Assembly: GCA_964615375.1 (NCBI GenBank)
Contig: CAZTOW010000007.1
Location: forward strand, 186,001-250,000
Direction of reading: 5' to 3'
From: CAZKWG01 sp964615375
Lineage (GTDB): Bacteria; Myxococcota_A; UBA796; CAZKWG01
Length of the DNA: 64,000 nucleotides
The translations under genes were made by a program, and so were the position numbers. The notes beneath the pieces were generated by a model. That model had not been told where the DNA came from. It worked only from the letters and a program-made list of their open reading frames with translations, and made no database searches. Numbering within the stretch: position 1 is the first letter of the stretch; every line of letters starts with the position of its first letter. Positions 48,288 to 57,478 of this stretch are shown here, one piece after another.

Positions 48288-49850
48288 TCACTGTTCGTAC
48301 CAGAAGCGGCCGAGCTCGACGGCGCGGCTGACGACCAGCAGGGGGCTGATGTCGCGCCGCTTGCCGTGGGCGTCGCGCACGGGCGGGGTCGGGATGGCCG
48401 CGCTCGTCGAGCGCGTGAAGTAGAAGACGGCGCCGCCGCTGCCGTGCTGGCGGGCGTAGGCCATGGCGTCGGCGAGGTGCTCCTCGGTCAGCAGGAACTC
48501 CGCCGACTCCGCGCCCGCGGTCTCGGGGAGGGTGCAGGTGACCTCCACGAGCGCGTTGGTGGGGTCGCCCTGCAGCGAGGGGATGAGGCTCCCGTCGGCC
48601 TGCTCGTAGGCGTCGTCGAAGACCCAGGTGATGTCCTCGTCGTCCTCGCAGGCCAGCGCCGGGCGGCGACCCTGGGGAGGCTGGGCGTCGGCGGGGATGT
48701 CACCCTCGCTCTGGGCGGCGGACCAGGCGTCCAGCAGGGGCACGTAGCTCTCCTGCTCGGCGTCCCAGACCTCGGCGTCCTCGGGGTCGGCCAGCACCAC
48801 GCCCTCCAGGAAGCTCTCGTTGTCGCGGTCCACCTCGCCCAGGAAGCGCACCGTGACGCTCACGGTCTCGCCCAGGTCCTCGGCGGGCGGGGTCCACTGG
48901 AAGAGCACGCCGCCCGAGGTCTCCCAGGGGCCGGTGTACATCTGGGCGTCCCCTTCGGTCTCGCTGCTGAGCGCGAGGCAGTCGGCCGCGGTCTGAGGCG
49001 CGGACGAGGGCTGCCCGTACTGGAGGCAGGTGGAGACCTCCTCCCCGTCGGAGAGCAGGAGTCCGTCGGCGTCGTAGCGCGGCCCGGTCCAGGCCAGGCG
49101 CACGCCCTCGGGGCGCTGGGGGAGCGTGATGCTGCGGTCGCCGCCGAGCGCGGTGAGCGGCATGGGGATGGAGCCCACGGTGGCCGTGCTGGGGGGCGCG
49201 CCGCCCGCGAAGTTCAGCTGCATCTCCTCGCCGAAGCCGAAGTTCGCCTTGCGCATCAGCTCCTGGGTCATGGTCGTGGAGTCCGAGCTGGACTCCCCCA
49301 CCACCCAGCGCTGCTGAGGCTCGGGGCGCCAGGTCTCCAGCCCGAAGTAGTAGGAGAAGACGTCGCGGGCGTCGGGCGGGTAGATGGCCGGGGTGCGCTC
49401 GAAGGAGACGCCCGTGTTGCCGTCGGCGCTGGTGAAGTCGAGGGTGTTGCCCACGTCCGCCAGGTTGTTGACGAAGGAGAAGGGCTCGTAGACCGTCTGG
49501 CAGGTCCCCACCGTGCTGGGCGGCGAGGCGAAGGAGCCGAGCAGCGCGTCGGGGGCGGGCAGGTCCTGGTCCATGACGAAGGCGAGCCCGTAGACCATCG
49601 CATACGGCGCCTTGAAGCCGGAGAGCGACGGCCCCACGGGGTCGAAGCTCACCAGGCCCATCAGCGCCAGCGGGAGCTGCCCGCCAGCGAAGTCCACCCA
49701 GGAGTACTCGACGATCCCGCCGTAGTATTCGGCCTCGGGGCCGATCTCTTCGGGATCGATGCCGACGCCCACGGACTTGACGTCCGACGGGCTCAGCTCA
49801 CGGCCGCAGCCGAGCAGCAGGAGGAGCGTGAAGAGGGAGGTCCGGTTCAT
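48288..49850 (-). CDS. lipoprotein of unknown function
   Basis: 520 aa. Signal MNRTSLFTLLLLLGC with lipobox Cys15. The mature part is mostly beta by pattern (GGIVEYSWVDFAGGQLPLALMGLVSF, ETVSVTVRFLGEVDRDNESFLEGVV, ALVEVTCTLPETAGAESAEFLLTEEHL), with no enzyme motif recognised. Its ribosome site TAGGAGCTCAC overlaps the stop of the large peptidase/barrel gene upstream, and its stop lies 14 bases before the IPT lipoprotein start. Co-expression with an outer-membrane barrel suggests a periplasmic-side or surface partner; this is inference. Confidence 0.7.
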   Translation of the reverse strand: MNRTSLFTLLLLLGCGRELSPSDVKSVGVGIDPEEIGPEAEYYGGIVEYSWVDFAGGQLPLALMGLVSFDPVGPSLSGFKAPYAMVYGLAFVMDQDLPAPDALLGSFASPPSTVGTCQTVYEPFSFVNNLADVGNTLDFTSADGNTGVSFERTPAIYPPDARDVFSYYFGLETWRPEPQQRWVVGESSSDSTTMTQELMRKANFGFGEEMQLNFAGGAPPSTATVGSIPMPLTALGGDRSITLPQRPEGVRLAWTGPRYDADGLLLSDGEEVSTCLQYGQPSSAPQTAADCLALSSETEGDAQMYTGPWETSGGVLFQWTPPAEDLGETVSVTVRFLGEVDRDNESFLEGVVLADPEDAEVWDAEQESYVPLLDAWSAAQSEGDIPADAQPPQGRRPALACEDDEDITWVFDDAYEQADGSLIPSLQGDPTNALVEVTCTLPETAGAESAEFLLTEEHLADAMAYARQHGSGGAVFYFTRSTSAAIPTPPVRDAHGKRRDISPLLVVSRAVELGRFWYEQ

Positions 49851-49858
49851 GTGAGCTC

Positions 49859-52800
49859 CTACCAGCCGGTGCCGAAGCCGAGGTAGACCCGCGGGCCGGG
49901 CTTCTCGGTCTCGTTGGACAGCGTGTCCGCGATGGCGTTCTGGCTCGTGTCGTAGATGCCGTCGCCGTTGACGTCACCCACACCGCCGATCTCCTGGAAG
50001 CCCCAGGCCACCCGCAGGAAGCTGTCCCAGGGAATGCCGTGGAAGAGCGTGGCCTGCACGCGCAGCTCCGCGCTCGCGTCGGTGAGCACCGTGTTGCCGT
50101 TCTTGTAGGCCTCGTCCACGAAGGGGATCTCGCGGTGGACGTCGGAGCTGTCGTAGGCCACCTTGTCGCCGAAGATGCTGTACTTCCCGGGGGCGTCGGG
50201 ATCGAGCCGGTAGCTCCAGATGTTGCCCGCCGTGCCGCCCACCTGCGCGTAGATGCCGTGGACGAAGAGAGGGCCCATCTTCTTGGCGATGTACTGGTTG
50301 AGCGGGAAGCGGTAGGCCAGGTTGAGGATGGCCATGGTCTCGCCGCTCAGGCTGTAGGGCGGGTAGCCGGCGAACTGCGTGTTCGGGCGCAGCGTGCCGG
50401 AGCCCCAGAAGTAGGGGTGCTGGCCGCCGGCGTTGAACTCGTCGTTGACGTCTACGTTGCGGTCGATGTAGCCGATCTGCCCGTCGATCTGGATGACGTG
50501 GCGGTGCTCGTTCGCCCACTTGAAGGGGGCGATGCCGCCCAGCGCCGGGGTGCGGATGTTCTCGGTCCAGCGCAGCTCGACCTTGTTGTACTGGTAGGCG
50601 TCCAGCTCCATGCCGTCGTCCACCGCCACGCCGCCGTAGGGCTCGTAGACGATGTCGGTCCAGGCGTGGTTGTAGATCAGGTCGATGGTGCGGCCCGTGA
50701 ACGTGTTGGGCCGGTAGGCCGCCGCGCCCGCCGTGCTGAAGACCGCCTCGAAGCCCGCCTCCACCTCGCGAAGGTAGGGGACGAAGCCGGGATCGTTGGT
50801 GCCCTTGAAGCCGTAGTCCAGGTAGCGCCCGAAGGCGTAGGTCGTGAACTTGCCGTTCCAGGTGTAGTCGGCGGACAGGGACCCGATGTTGGCGTACTGC
50901 GCGTTGCGGACCTCCCAGTAGGTCTGGTCGTCCGTCGTGTCGCCGTCCTCGTCCTCGTCCAGCAGATAGCCCGAGGTGTACTTCACCTCGTAGTGGTAGG
51001 CCGTCGCCGTCAGCGTGGTCGGCAGCATGTTGTTGAAGTACTGGACGAGGAAGAGGTTGTCCTCGCCCAGCATCGTGTAGAGGAAGATCCCGTTCTTCTC
51101 GACGTAGTCCTGCGCGAAGACCTGCACGCCGGCCTGCAGCCCGAGGTTGGTCTGGCTGTCGTTCTCCACGCGGAACATCGGCACCGCGGTGGGCGCCATG
51201 AAGTTCTTCGGCTTGATCTCGTACTCTTTGGAGACGAAGCCCGACAGGTCCTCGGAGAAGGCGAGCTCCGCGGCGGCCTGCTCCGGCGTGAACGCCGTGT
51301 GGAACAGGTGGCTGGCGGGCGCGTTCATGAACTCGTCTTTGGCGAGCCCGTAGGTCTTCCAACCGAACGACGTGTAGTGGATGTAGACGAGGTGGCCGTC
51401 CTGCGTGAGCCAGGGGCACTCCGCGCCGCCGATCACGTTGGTGACCTGCCGGAACTCCCCACTGTCCACATCGTAGGAGTAGATGTTGAACACCCCGCCC
51501 GGGTCCGAGGAGAAGTAGATCTTCCCGTCGTCCGCCCAGTAGGGGTCCTGGTCCTCCCAGCCGTCCATGTTGATCGGCCGGAGCCCGGTGCCGTCGGCGT
51601 TCATGATGTAGAGGTTCTTCTGGTAGTTCCGCATGATGCCGAACACCAGGCGCTTGCCGTCGGGCGACCAGTCCACCTGCTGCAGCCAGGAGCCGTCCTT
51701 GAAGCTGGTCAGGTACCTCTTGTCCGATCCGTCCAGGTTGATGACGACCAGGTTCTGGGAGCCGTCCGCGTACTCGAAGTAGGCGACCCGCGTGCCGTCC
51801 GGGCTCACTGCGGGGTCCGTGCCGCGCAGCGTGTTGGGGATGGGGCGATAGCGGTCCCACTTGACGATGGGCTTCTTGCCGAGGTGGCGGTCCAGCCGGG
51901 TGCGCACCCTGGCGCCGTCCTTGGACTCGACCTCCTCGGGGGCGATGTCCAGGTACCAGAGCTGCTTGTAGTCGTAGCCGTCGGTGTCCAGGCGGATCCC
52001 GGTGAGCCACTCACCTTTCCCGGGGATCATGTGCTCGGTGCCGCTGACCACCACCGCGTCCTTGCCCGGCACGAAGTCCCAGGCGTCGCCGAAGTTCAGC
52101 GGCATGGTGGTGGACAGGAGCGCGGCGTCCTCGGCGTTGCCCGAGTCCCTCGCGGCCCCGCCGGTGAACGCGGTGTAGGAGCGCTCGTCCGCGGCCACCA
52201 GCCCCAGCCCGAAGCCGCTGTTGAAGCCGATCAGCGATCCGTCTGGCGTGGCGCGCGGATAGAAGCCGTAGCGCCCCGTCTTCTCGCGAGCGGCCTCCCG
52301 CTCGTACCACTTCTTCTTCATCCAGTCGTCGCGGCCCTCGGGGGTCGTGTACTCCCAGTCGTAAGCCTTGGTGTTGAGCTCGCGCCCGACCACCTCGCCG
52401 CGCGCCTGGATCGCCGCCCGCTGCGCGCCGTAGGTCTCCTTGGCGTAGACCACCCAGTCGTTGTAGAGCGTCTCGGCGTCGTAGCCGGTGACGTCCTTGA
52501 TCACGCTCTCCCAGGCCAGCCGCCAGCCCTTCTGACCGCTGCGCACGGCGAACTCCGCGTAGGCCGTGTCGCCGAAGCGCTGACGGAGGTACTGCCCGAA
52601 GCTGTAGCCCTGCTGGTAGTAGCGCTCGGGGTCGCGCCACCAGGTGCTCTTGCCCGCGCGGTCGTGCCACTCGTCGTAGGTCAGCAGGCGATCCTCGAGC
52701 ACCGTGGTCCGCAGCACCATGTCGCGCTTCGACGTCCAGGTGTTGTAGCCCGTGTTGTCCGACCAGAACTCGGCGCCGCCCTCCGTCCAGAACACCGAGT

Positions 52801-53407
52801 CGGAGTCGCCGATGAAGAGCTCACCGCCCGTAGACGCGTCCCGGATGCCGTCCTGGTAGAGCCCGCCCAGCAGCACGCCCTGGGAGCCCTCTGCCACCCA
52901 GCCGTTGGCCTTCAGGCTGACGACGTGGGCGAACTCGTGCACCAGCACGTCGGAGAACCACTCCATGTGGCCGCGCTCGCGGTAGAACCAGGAGCCCGGG
53001 TTCGCCGAGATCTCGATCCAGTCCCAGGAGGGGATGGTGAAGCCCTCCAGCTCGTCCGTCTGCTCCAGCAGGACGATGTGGACCTTCTCCTTCAAGTAGT
53101 AGTTGAACTCCCGGCACATCGGCTCCCACATCTCCTCGGAGACCTTCGCGACCTTGCGCGCGGACCACTCGGCGGAGACGTAGTGCTCGTTGCCCTCCTC
53201 GCGGGAGACCTTGGAGACCGGGTAGTGGACCACGAAGTGCTCTGTCTCGATGGACATCCACTTCAGGTCCGGGTGGTTGTACGGGAAGACGAACTTGCCG
53301 GCCTCCGCGGTGTGCGAGGCGCCCGCGGCGAGGGCGAGGGCTCCAGCCGCGAGGAGATTGCACGAGAGCCGCGCGAGGGTGGCGAGGGGATTCTTGGAGC
53401 GGAGCAT
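49859..53407 (-). CDS. MA-like metallopeptidase / PD40 propeller / outer-membrane barrel fusion
   Basis: 1182 aa. An N-terminal signal peptide (LLAAGALALAAGASHTAEA) is followed by a zinc-peptidase domain with HEFAH (157-161) and a downstream TEGGAEF (208-214) that may supply the third ligand, gluzincin-like. Residues about 490-680 contain TolB/PD40 repeats (DPAVSPDGTRVAYFEY, VDWSPDGKRLVFG, DPYWADDGKIYFSSD). The C-terminal about 430 residues alternate as in an outer-membrane barrel of the Omp85/D15 surface-antigen kind (YDLIYNHAWTDIVYEPYGG-like strands, ending RVYLGFGTGW). Similar three-part proteins are known in predatory and gliding deltaproteobacterial lineages, from memory. It could process surface or periplasmic proteins at the outer membrane. 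Confidence 0.88.
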   Translation of the reverse strand: MLRSKNPLATLARLSCNLLAAGALALAAGASHTAEAGKFVFPYNHPDLKWMSIETEHFVVHYPVSKVSREEGNEHYVSAEWSARKVAKVSEEMWEPMCREFNYYLKEKVHIVLLEQTDELEGFTIPSWDWIEISANPGSWFYRERGHMEWFSDVLVHEFAHVVSLKANGWVAEGSQGVLLGGLYQDGIRDASTGGELFIGDSDSVFWTEGGAEFWSDNTGYNTWTSKRDMVLRTTVLEDRLLTYDEWHDRAGKSTWWRDPERYYQQGYSFGQYLRQRFGDTAYAEFAVRSGQKGWRLAWESVIKDVTGYDAETLYNDWVVYAKETYGAQRAAIQARGEVVGRELNTKAYDWEYTTPEGRDDWMKKKWYEREAAREKTGRYGFYPRATPDGSLIGFNSGFGLGLVAADERSYTAFTGGAARDSGNAEDAALLSTTMPLNFGDAWDFVPGKDAVVVSGTEHMIPGKGEWLTGIRLDTDGYDYKQLWYLDIAPEEVESKDGARVRTRLDRHLGKKPIVKWDRYRPIPNTLRGTDPAVSPDGTRVAYFEYADGSQNLVVINLDGSDKRYLTSFKDGSWLQQVDWSPDGKRLVFGIMRNYQKNLYIMNADGTGLRPINMDGWEDQDPYWADDGKIYFSSDPGGVFNIYSYDVDSGEFRQVTNVIGGAECPWLTQDGHLVYIHYTSFGWKTYGLAKDEFMNAPASHLFHTAFTPEQAAAELAFSEDLSGFVSKEYEIKPKNFMAPTAVPMFRVENDSQTNLGLQAGVQVFAQDYVEKNGIFLYTMLGEDNLFLVQYFNNMLPTTLTATAYHYEVKYTSGYLLDEDEDGDTTDDQTYWEVRNAQYANIGSLSADYTWNGKFTTYAFGRYLDYGFKGTNDPGFVPYLREVEAGFEAVFSTAGAAAYRPNTFTGRTIDLIYNHAWTDIVYEPYGGVAVDDGMELDAYQYNKVELRWTENIRTPALGGIAPFKWANEHRHVIQIDGQIGYIDRNVDVNDEFNAGGQHPYFWGSGTLRPNTQFAGYPPYSLSGETMAILNLAYRFPLNQYIAKKMGPLFVHGIYAQVGGTAGNIWSYRLDPDAPGKYSIFGDKVAYDSSDVHREIPFVDEAYKNGNTVLTDASAELRVQATLFHGIPWDSFLRVAWGFQEIGGVGDVNGDGIYDTSQNAIADTLSNETEKPGPRVYLGFGTGW

Positions 53408-53420
53408 CAGGATCCTCGCC

Positions 53421-54428
53421 TCAGTACCGGAGCTCGAGGGCGCCGTGGATGGTGGGGCCGCGGGTGGGCTGCAGGTCCTCGATGGGGAAGAACATCAGGT
53501 CCTCCCCCATGACCGGGACCGAGACGGCGAGGTCCAGGTCCACCCCTCGCGTGATGTTGAGGATGGCCCCGCCGCTGACGTCGAGGGCCGTGCCGTCCGA
53601 GCCCTCCACCTCCTCGAGGTTGCGATCTCCGAAGAGCCCGGCGCTGGTCTGACCGATGCGGGTCGCCGAGCGCATCGTGAGCTGGCCGCCCACATGCGGC
53701 GCCAGCGGCCCGACCTGGAGCAGCAGGTCGCCGTCCACGATGACCTGGTTGCCCGGCTTGATGCGCGCGTTGAACTGGCTGTTCTCCGTCTCGACCAGCC
53801 ACTGCACCGTGTTCGAGAAGCGGTTCATGTACCCGGCGCCCAGCGTGATCGCCGCGGGCCCGAGCTGCTGCTTGGCCTGGATGCCCACCGTCAGGTCCGG
53901 AGTGCCGGTCGTCATGACGATGTTCGTGAAGCTGTTGGCCTGCCCGGTGTAGTTGCCCGGGGACTCGTTGGCCGCCGGCGCCTTGTAGACCGCATACGCC
54001 ACAACGCTGGTCAGCGGGGCCTGACGCTGGAGCAGGTCCAGCCGCCAGCCGAAGCTGGGATCCCCGAGCCCAAAGGCCCGGATGTCCGTGCCCAGCGCCG
54101 GGTTCTCCAGGGCCGCGTAGTGCGTGCGGAAGGTCCAGAACAGCTCGCCGCGCCGCGCGATCCCGTAGCGGATGGCCAGGGACTGCGTGGAGTAGAGCCA
54201 GGTCGCGTCGGTGAAGTCCACCGGCTGGCCCTGCTCGTCCCAGTAGCCGGTGGCGTTCTTGACGTCGGCCCCGAGGCCGAACTCCAGCCACCCCTTCGGC
54301 ATGTTGAGCGGACGCTCCATCTCGCGCGCGGGGAGCGTGTCGCGCATGGTCTTGGTCTCGAAGGCTGCGCCGAAGGCGGACTGCGAGAGCAGTCCGAGGA
54401 GCGCCGCCAGGAGGGCGGGAGGCTTCAT
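53421..54428 (-). CDS. outer-membrane beta-barrel protein (transporter-like)
   Basis: 335 aa from ATG 54428 with signal peptide MKPPALLAALLGLLSQSAFGAAFE. A longer frame from 54473 adds 15 residues before the signal and is less likely. The mature protein is a series of amphipathic strands (GWLEFGLGADVKNATGYWD, LAIRYGIARRGELFWTFRTHY, FGWRLDLLQRQAPLTSVVAYAVYKA, LTVGIQAKQQLGPAAITLGAGYMNRF, VDLDLAVSVPVMGEDLMFF) ending in Tyr (LELRY), typical of barrels, and reminiscent of the phenol-degradation meta-pathway porin-like family. First gene of the minus-strand envelope operon; cargo unknown. Confidence 0.78.
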   Translation of the reverse strand: MKPPALLAALLGLLSQSAFGAAFETKTMRDTLPAREMERPLNMPKGWLEFGLGADVKNATGYWDEQGQPVDFTDATWLYSTQSLAIRYGIARRGELFWTFRTHYAALENPALGTDIRAFGLGDPSFGWRLDLLQRQAPLTSVVAYAVYKAPAANESPGNYTGQANSFTNIVMTTGTPDLTVGIQAKQQLGPAAITLGAGYMNRFSNTVQWLVETENSQFNARIKPGNQVIVDGDLLLQVGPLAPHVGGQLTMRSATRIGQTSAGLFGDRNLEEVEGSDGTALDVSGGAILNITRGVDLDLAVSVPVMGEDLMFFPIEDLQPTRGPTIHGALELRY

Positions 54429-54581
54429 GGGGATATCCGGGAGAGGAGGCAGGGACGGCGGAGCGAAGGGCACCTTATTTCACGGCCGCGCCGCTCGGTC
54501 AAGCCGCGGGTGCGGCCCTTGCCAGAAGAGCGCGGAACGACTACTTCGAGGGACCCTGGCTCGGCCCTCTCGAGGTGTGAT
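54429..54581. promoter_or_regulatory. divergent region between two envelope operons
   Basis: 153 bases separating the outer-membrane operon (minus) from the nucleotidase operon (plus). TTATTTC at 54475-54481 is the only AT-rich patch and could hold a -10 for the minus strand. GAGG at 54572-54575 precedes the GTG start of the nucleotidase gene. No other site is clear. Confidence 0.35.
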
Positions 54582-56309
54582 GTGGCAGGACCGTGGCGCC
54601 TGTTAACCCTCGCGTCCTCCCGCTCTCCTCTGCGGGCGAGGCCCGCTGCCTGTGGGGGCTCTGCCCCTTCCTCGGCGGGCGCGCTGGCTTTGCTCCTGGC
54701 GATGGGCGCTCTGGGCCTCTCCGGCTGTGAGATCTTCCCCTACGCCGTGGAGGGCGACGGCCCGGCCACCGTGGGCCAGGATCTCCGGCTGACCATCCTC
54801 CACACCTCGGACATCCACTCCCGGCTGATCGAGTACGACTTCGACCCGAGCTTCACCGACAACCAGCTCGGGCTCGCCGACGACATGGGCCCCTACGGCG
54901 GCATCGCCGAGATCGGCACCATCCTCGAGGAGCAGCGGGACAAGGCCGGGCGCGTGCTGCACCTGGACAGCGGCGACTGCTTCCAGGGCGCGATCATCTT
55001 CAACGAGTTCGGCGGCGAGGCCGAGATGCGCCTGCAGAGCGCGGTCGGCCTGGACGCGGCGGTGGTGGCGAACCACGAGTTCGACAAGGGCGCCCAGAAC
55101 CTGGCCGACCAGTACGGCGCCTGGGGCAACTTCGCCCTGCTGGCCGCGAACTACGACTTCCGCAGCAGCGAGCTGCCCTGGGCCACCCAGCTCGAGGAGC
55201 AGATCCTGCCGTCCAGGCTCTACGATCTCGACGGGCTGCGGGTCGGCGTGATCGGGCTCGGGAACCTGAGCTCGCTCAACAGCATCTACGACCAGTCCAA
55301 CTCCATGGGAATCACGGTCATCGAGGCCACCGAGGCCGTGGCGAACGAGGCGGGCATCCTGGAGAGCCAGGGCGCCGACCTCATCGTGGTCGTGAGCCAC
55401 ATGGGCGTGGAGGAGGACGTGGCGCTCGCCCGCGCGCTGCCGCAGATCGACGTGGTCATGGGCGGCCACAACCACGTCGCCCTGAACCCCCCGCTGGTGG
55501 TGGAGAACGAGGAGACCGGCAAGCGCGTCCCCATCGTCCACTCCGGCGCCTTCTCCAAGTTCGTGGGGCGCCTGGACCTGGTGGTGCGCGACGGCGAGGT
55601 GCTGAGCCACGCCTACTCGCTGTTCCCCGTGGACCGCACCGTCCCTCCCGACCCGGAGGTCATGGACATCCTCGAGGAGTACCAGGAGGTCTTGGACAGC
55701 GACTACAACGTGGACCAGGTGCTGGGCTACGCCACCGAGACGCTCACCCGCTACGGCAGCACGGGCGGGGACAGCATGCTCGGCAACCTCACGGCGGAGG
55801 CGATGCGCTTCTACCCCGGCGTGGAGACCGAGATCGCGCTCACCAACACGCTGGGCATCCGCGCGGACATCCCCAGCGGCGACATCACGCTGGACGCGCT
55901 CTACAACGCCATGCCCTTCGACAACTCCATCACCACGATGTTCCTCTCGGGGCGCGAGGTGCAGGAGCTGCTCGACTACGTCTCCAGCCGCTCGGCCGAG
56001 CGCGGCTGCAACGCCCAGGCGCAGGTAGCGGGCATCCGCTTCACCATGAACTGCCTCACCGGGACGGCCGAGGAGATCCTCATCAACGGCGCCTCGCTGG
56101 ACGACGACGGCACCTACGAGCTCGCCACCAACGACTACATCGCGCACGGCGGCTCGGGCTTCGAGGTGCTGGAGCGCAACACCACGCAGGTCGACACGGG
56201 CATCTCCATCCGCGACGTCGTCAAGACCGCCATCCTCAAGTACCAGACCCTCCCCCAGCCCGAAGCCGGCGTCTGCGTCGAGGACGGGCGCATCACTCCG
56301 ATTTACTGA
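54582..56309 (+). CDS. 5'-nucleotidase/UshA-family lipoprotein
   Basis: 575 aa. GTG 54582 follows GAGG and gives an N-terminus ending in a lipobox (ALLLAMGALGLSGC, Cys49). The metallophosphatase domain has all expected motifs: ILHTSDIHSR (72-81), LHLDSGDCFQG, ANHEFDKG, VVVSHMG and MGGHNH. The C-terminal 5'-nucleotidase domain (GNLTAEAMRF, LTNTLGIRADIPSGDITLDALYNAMPFDN, ELATNDYIAHGGSGF) is complete. It is expected to hydrolyse nucleotides, or related phosphate esters such as UDP-sugars, with two divalent metals at the cell surface or periplasm. It is coupled to the next gene by a TGATG junction. Confidence 0.93.
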   Translation: MAGPWRLLTLASSRSPLRARPAACGGSAPSSAGALALLLAMGALGLSGCEIFPYAVEGDGPATVGQDLRLTILHTSDIHSRLIEYDFDPSFTDNQLGLADDMGPYGGIAEIGTILEEQRDKAGRVLHLDSGDCFQGAIIFNEFGGEAEMRLQSAVGLDAAVVANHEFDKGAQNLADQYGAWGNFALLAANYDFRSSELPWATQLEEQILPSRLYDLDGLRVGVIGLGNLSSLNSIYDQSNSMGITVIEATEAVANEAGILESQGADLIVVVSHMGVEEDVALARALPQIDVVMGGHNHVALNPPLVVENEETGKRVPIVHSGAFSKFVGRLDLVVRDGEVLSHAYSLFPVDRTVPPDPEVMDILEEYQEVLDSDYNVDQVLGYATETLTRYGSTGGDSMLGNLTAEAMRFYPGVETEIALTNTLGIRADIPSGDITLDALYNAMPFDNSITTMFLSGREVQELLDYVSSRSAERGCNAQAQVAGIRFTMNCLTGTAEEILINGASLDDDGTYELATNDYIAHGGSGFEVLERNTTQVDTGISIRDVVKTAILKYQTLPQPEAGVCVEDGRITPIY

Positions 56310-56323
56310 TGGGGGGCGTGAGT

Positions 56324-57478
56324 ATGCGCATCTTCCTCGTCCTCGCCGCGATCGGCTGCACCCGTCAGGGGACGGACAAGCTCCGGGTGGAGCCCACCTT
56401 CGTCACCGTGACGCTCTCGGGCGACATGGGCTCGCAGGAGACGCCTCGGCTCTTCACCACGGAGCCGCAGAACTGGCCCGTCCTGGTCCAGACCCTGGAC
56501 AAGGACGGCGACCCCTACGACTTCGACGGTGACCTGAAGATCAAGGTGCGGCCGGGCGATCTGGACATGGACCCCTGGGTCACGCTCACCGACGGCGAGT
56601 GGTCGGGCGAGGTGCTCTTCCACGCCGGCTTCGGCCCCACCCGCATCTGGTTCTCCGACGAGGGCGACAAGAACAGCGGCACCGGGCGCGAGCCGAGCTG
56701 GGCCGCGGGCGTGAGCGAGACCATCTGGTACGCCCGCCCCACCATCGCCGAGATGCAGAAGAACGACGACGTGGAGACGAACAACCTGGAGGGTGAGTTC
56801 GCCGAGCTGCGCATCTCCGACCGGCAGGTCGTGGTGACCGCGCTGGGGACCACCGGCTTCTGGGTGACGGACATCGCCGACACCATCGGCAGCTACAACT
56901 CCCTGTTCGTCTACACCTTCAACGAGCCGCGGGACGTCGCCGTGGGCGACCAGCTCGCCGAGCTCGCCGGGGGCAACAACGAGTACCTGGGCGCCACCCA
57001 GCTCTCCTGGCCCACCTGGGAGCTGGTCGAGGGCGGCACCCTCACCCCGCCCGACCCGGTGACCCTGGACGCGGCCACCGCCTGCGACGACGCGAAGATG
57101 GAGGGCCTGGAGGCCGCGCTCGTGGAGATCCCCGACGCGACCATCCCCAGCTCCTTCGTCGAGGGCAGCGAGGACTACACCGACTGGCAGGAGTACGGCC
57201 AGTGGCCGGTCACGCTCGAGGACGGGGCCTGCACCGTCTACGTCTCCGCCGAGACCGTGGCCCCCGACTTCTCCCCCGCCGCCCACACCGGCGAGAACCT
57301 GGGCACCGTGCGCGGCATGGTCACCCAGATCTGGGACAGCTGGATCGTGCTCCCCCGCAGCGCCGATGACCTCGGCGCCGGCGCCGCCGCCCGGCCCTCC
57401 ACGCCCGCGGCTCGCCCCGCCCGCCCCACGCGCGCCCCGCTTCACACCCACGGCCCTGAGCCCATGAGGTCCAAGTGA
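56324..57478 (+). CDS. lipoprotein with OB-fold-like domain
   Basis: 384 aa from ATG 56324 (MRIFLVLAAIGC, lipobox Cys12); an ATG at 56309, five codons earlier, overlaps the preceding stop and is the alternative. Residues about 25-130 are beta-rich (FVTVTLSGDMG, DFDGDLKIKVRPG). Residues about 160-260 (VVVTALGTTGFWVTDIADTIGSYNSLFVYTFNEPRDVAVGDQLAELAGGNNEYLGATQL) match the OB-fold domain that accompanies secreted endonucleases and nucleotidases (FxVxD...GIFVYT...VxVGDxVxVxGxVxEYxGxTQL). The nuclease part itself is missing. With the nucleotidase upstream, a role in extracellular nucleic-acid or nucleotide binding is plausible. The C-terminus is Pro/Ala-rich. Confidence 0.78.
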   Translation: MRIFLVLAAIGCTRQGTDKLRVEPTFVTVTLSGDMGSQETPRLFTTEPQNWPVLVQTLDKDGDPYDFDGDLKIKVRPGDLDMDPWVTLTDGEWSGEVLFHAGFGPTRIWFSDEGDKNSGTGREPSWAAGVSETIWYARPTIAEMQKNDDVETNNLEGEFAELRISDRQVVVTALGTTGFWVTDIADTIGSYNSLFVYTFNEPRDVAVGDQLAELAGGNNEYLGATQLSWPTWELVEGGTLTPPDPVTLDAATACDDAKMEGLEAALVEIPDATIPSSFVEGSEDYTDWQEYGQWPVTLEDGACTVYVSAETVAPDFSPAAHTGENLGTVRGMVTQIWDSWIVLPRSADDLGAGAAARPSTPAARPARPTRAPLHTHGPEPMRSK

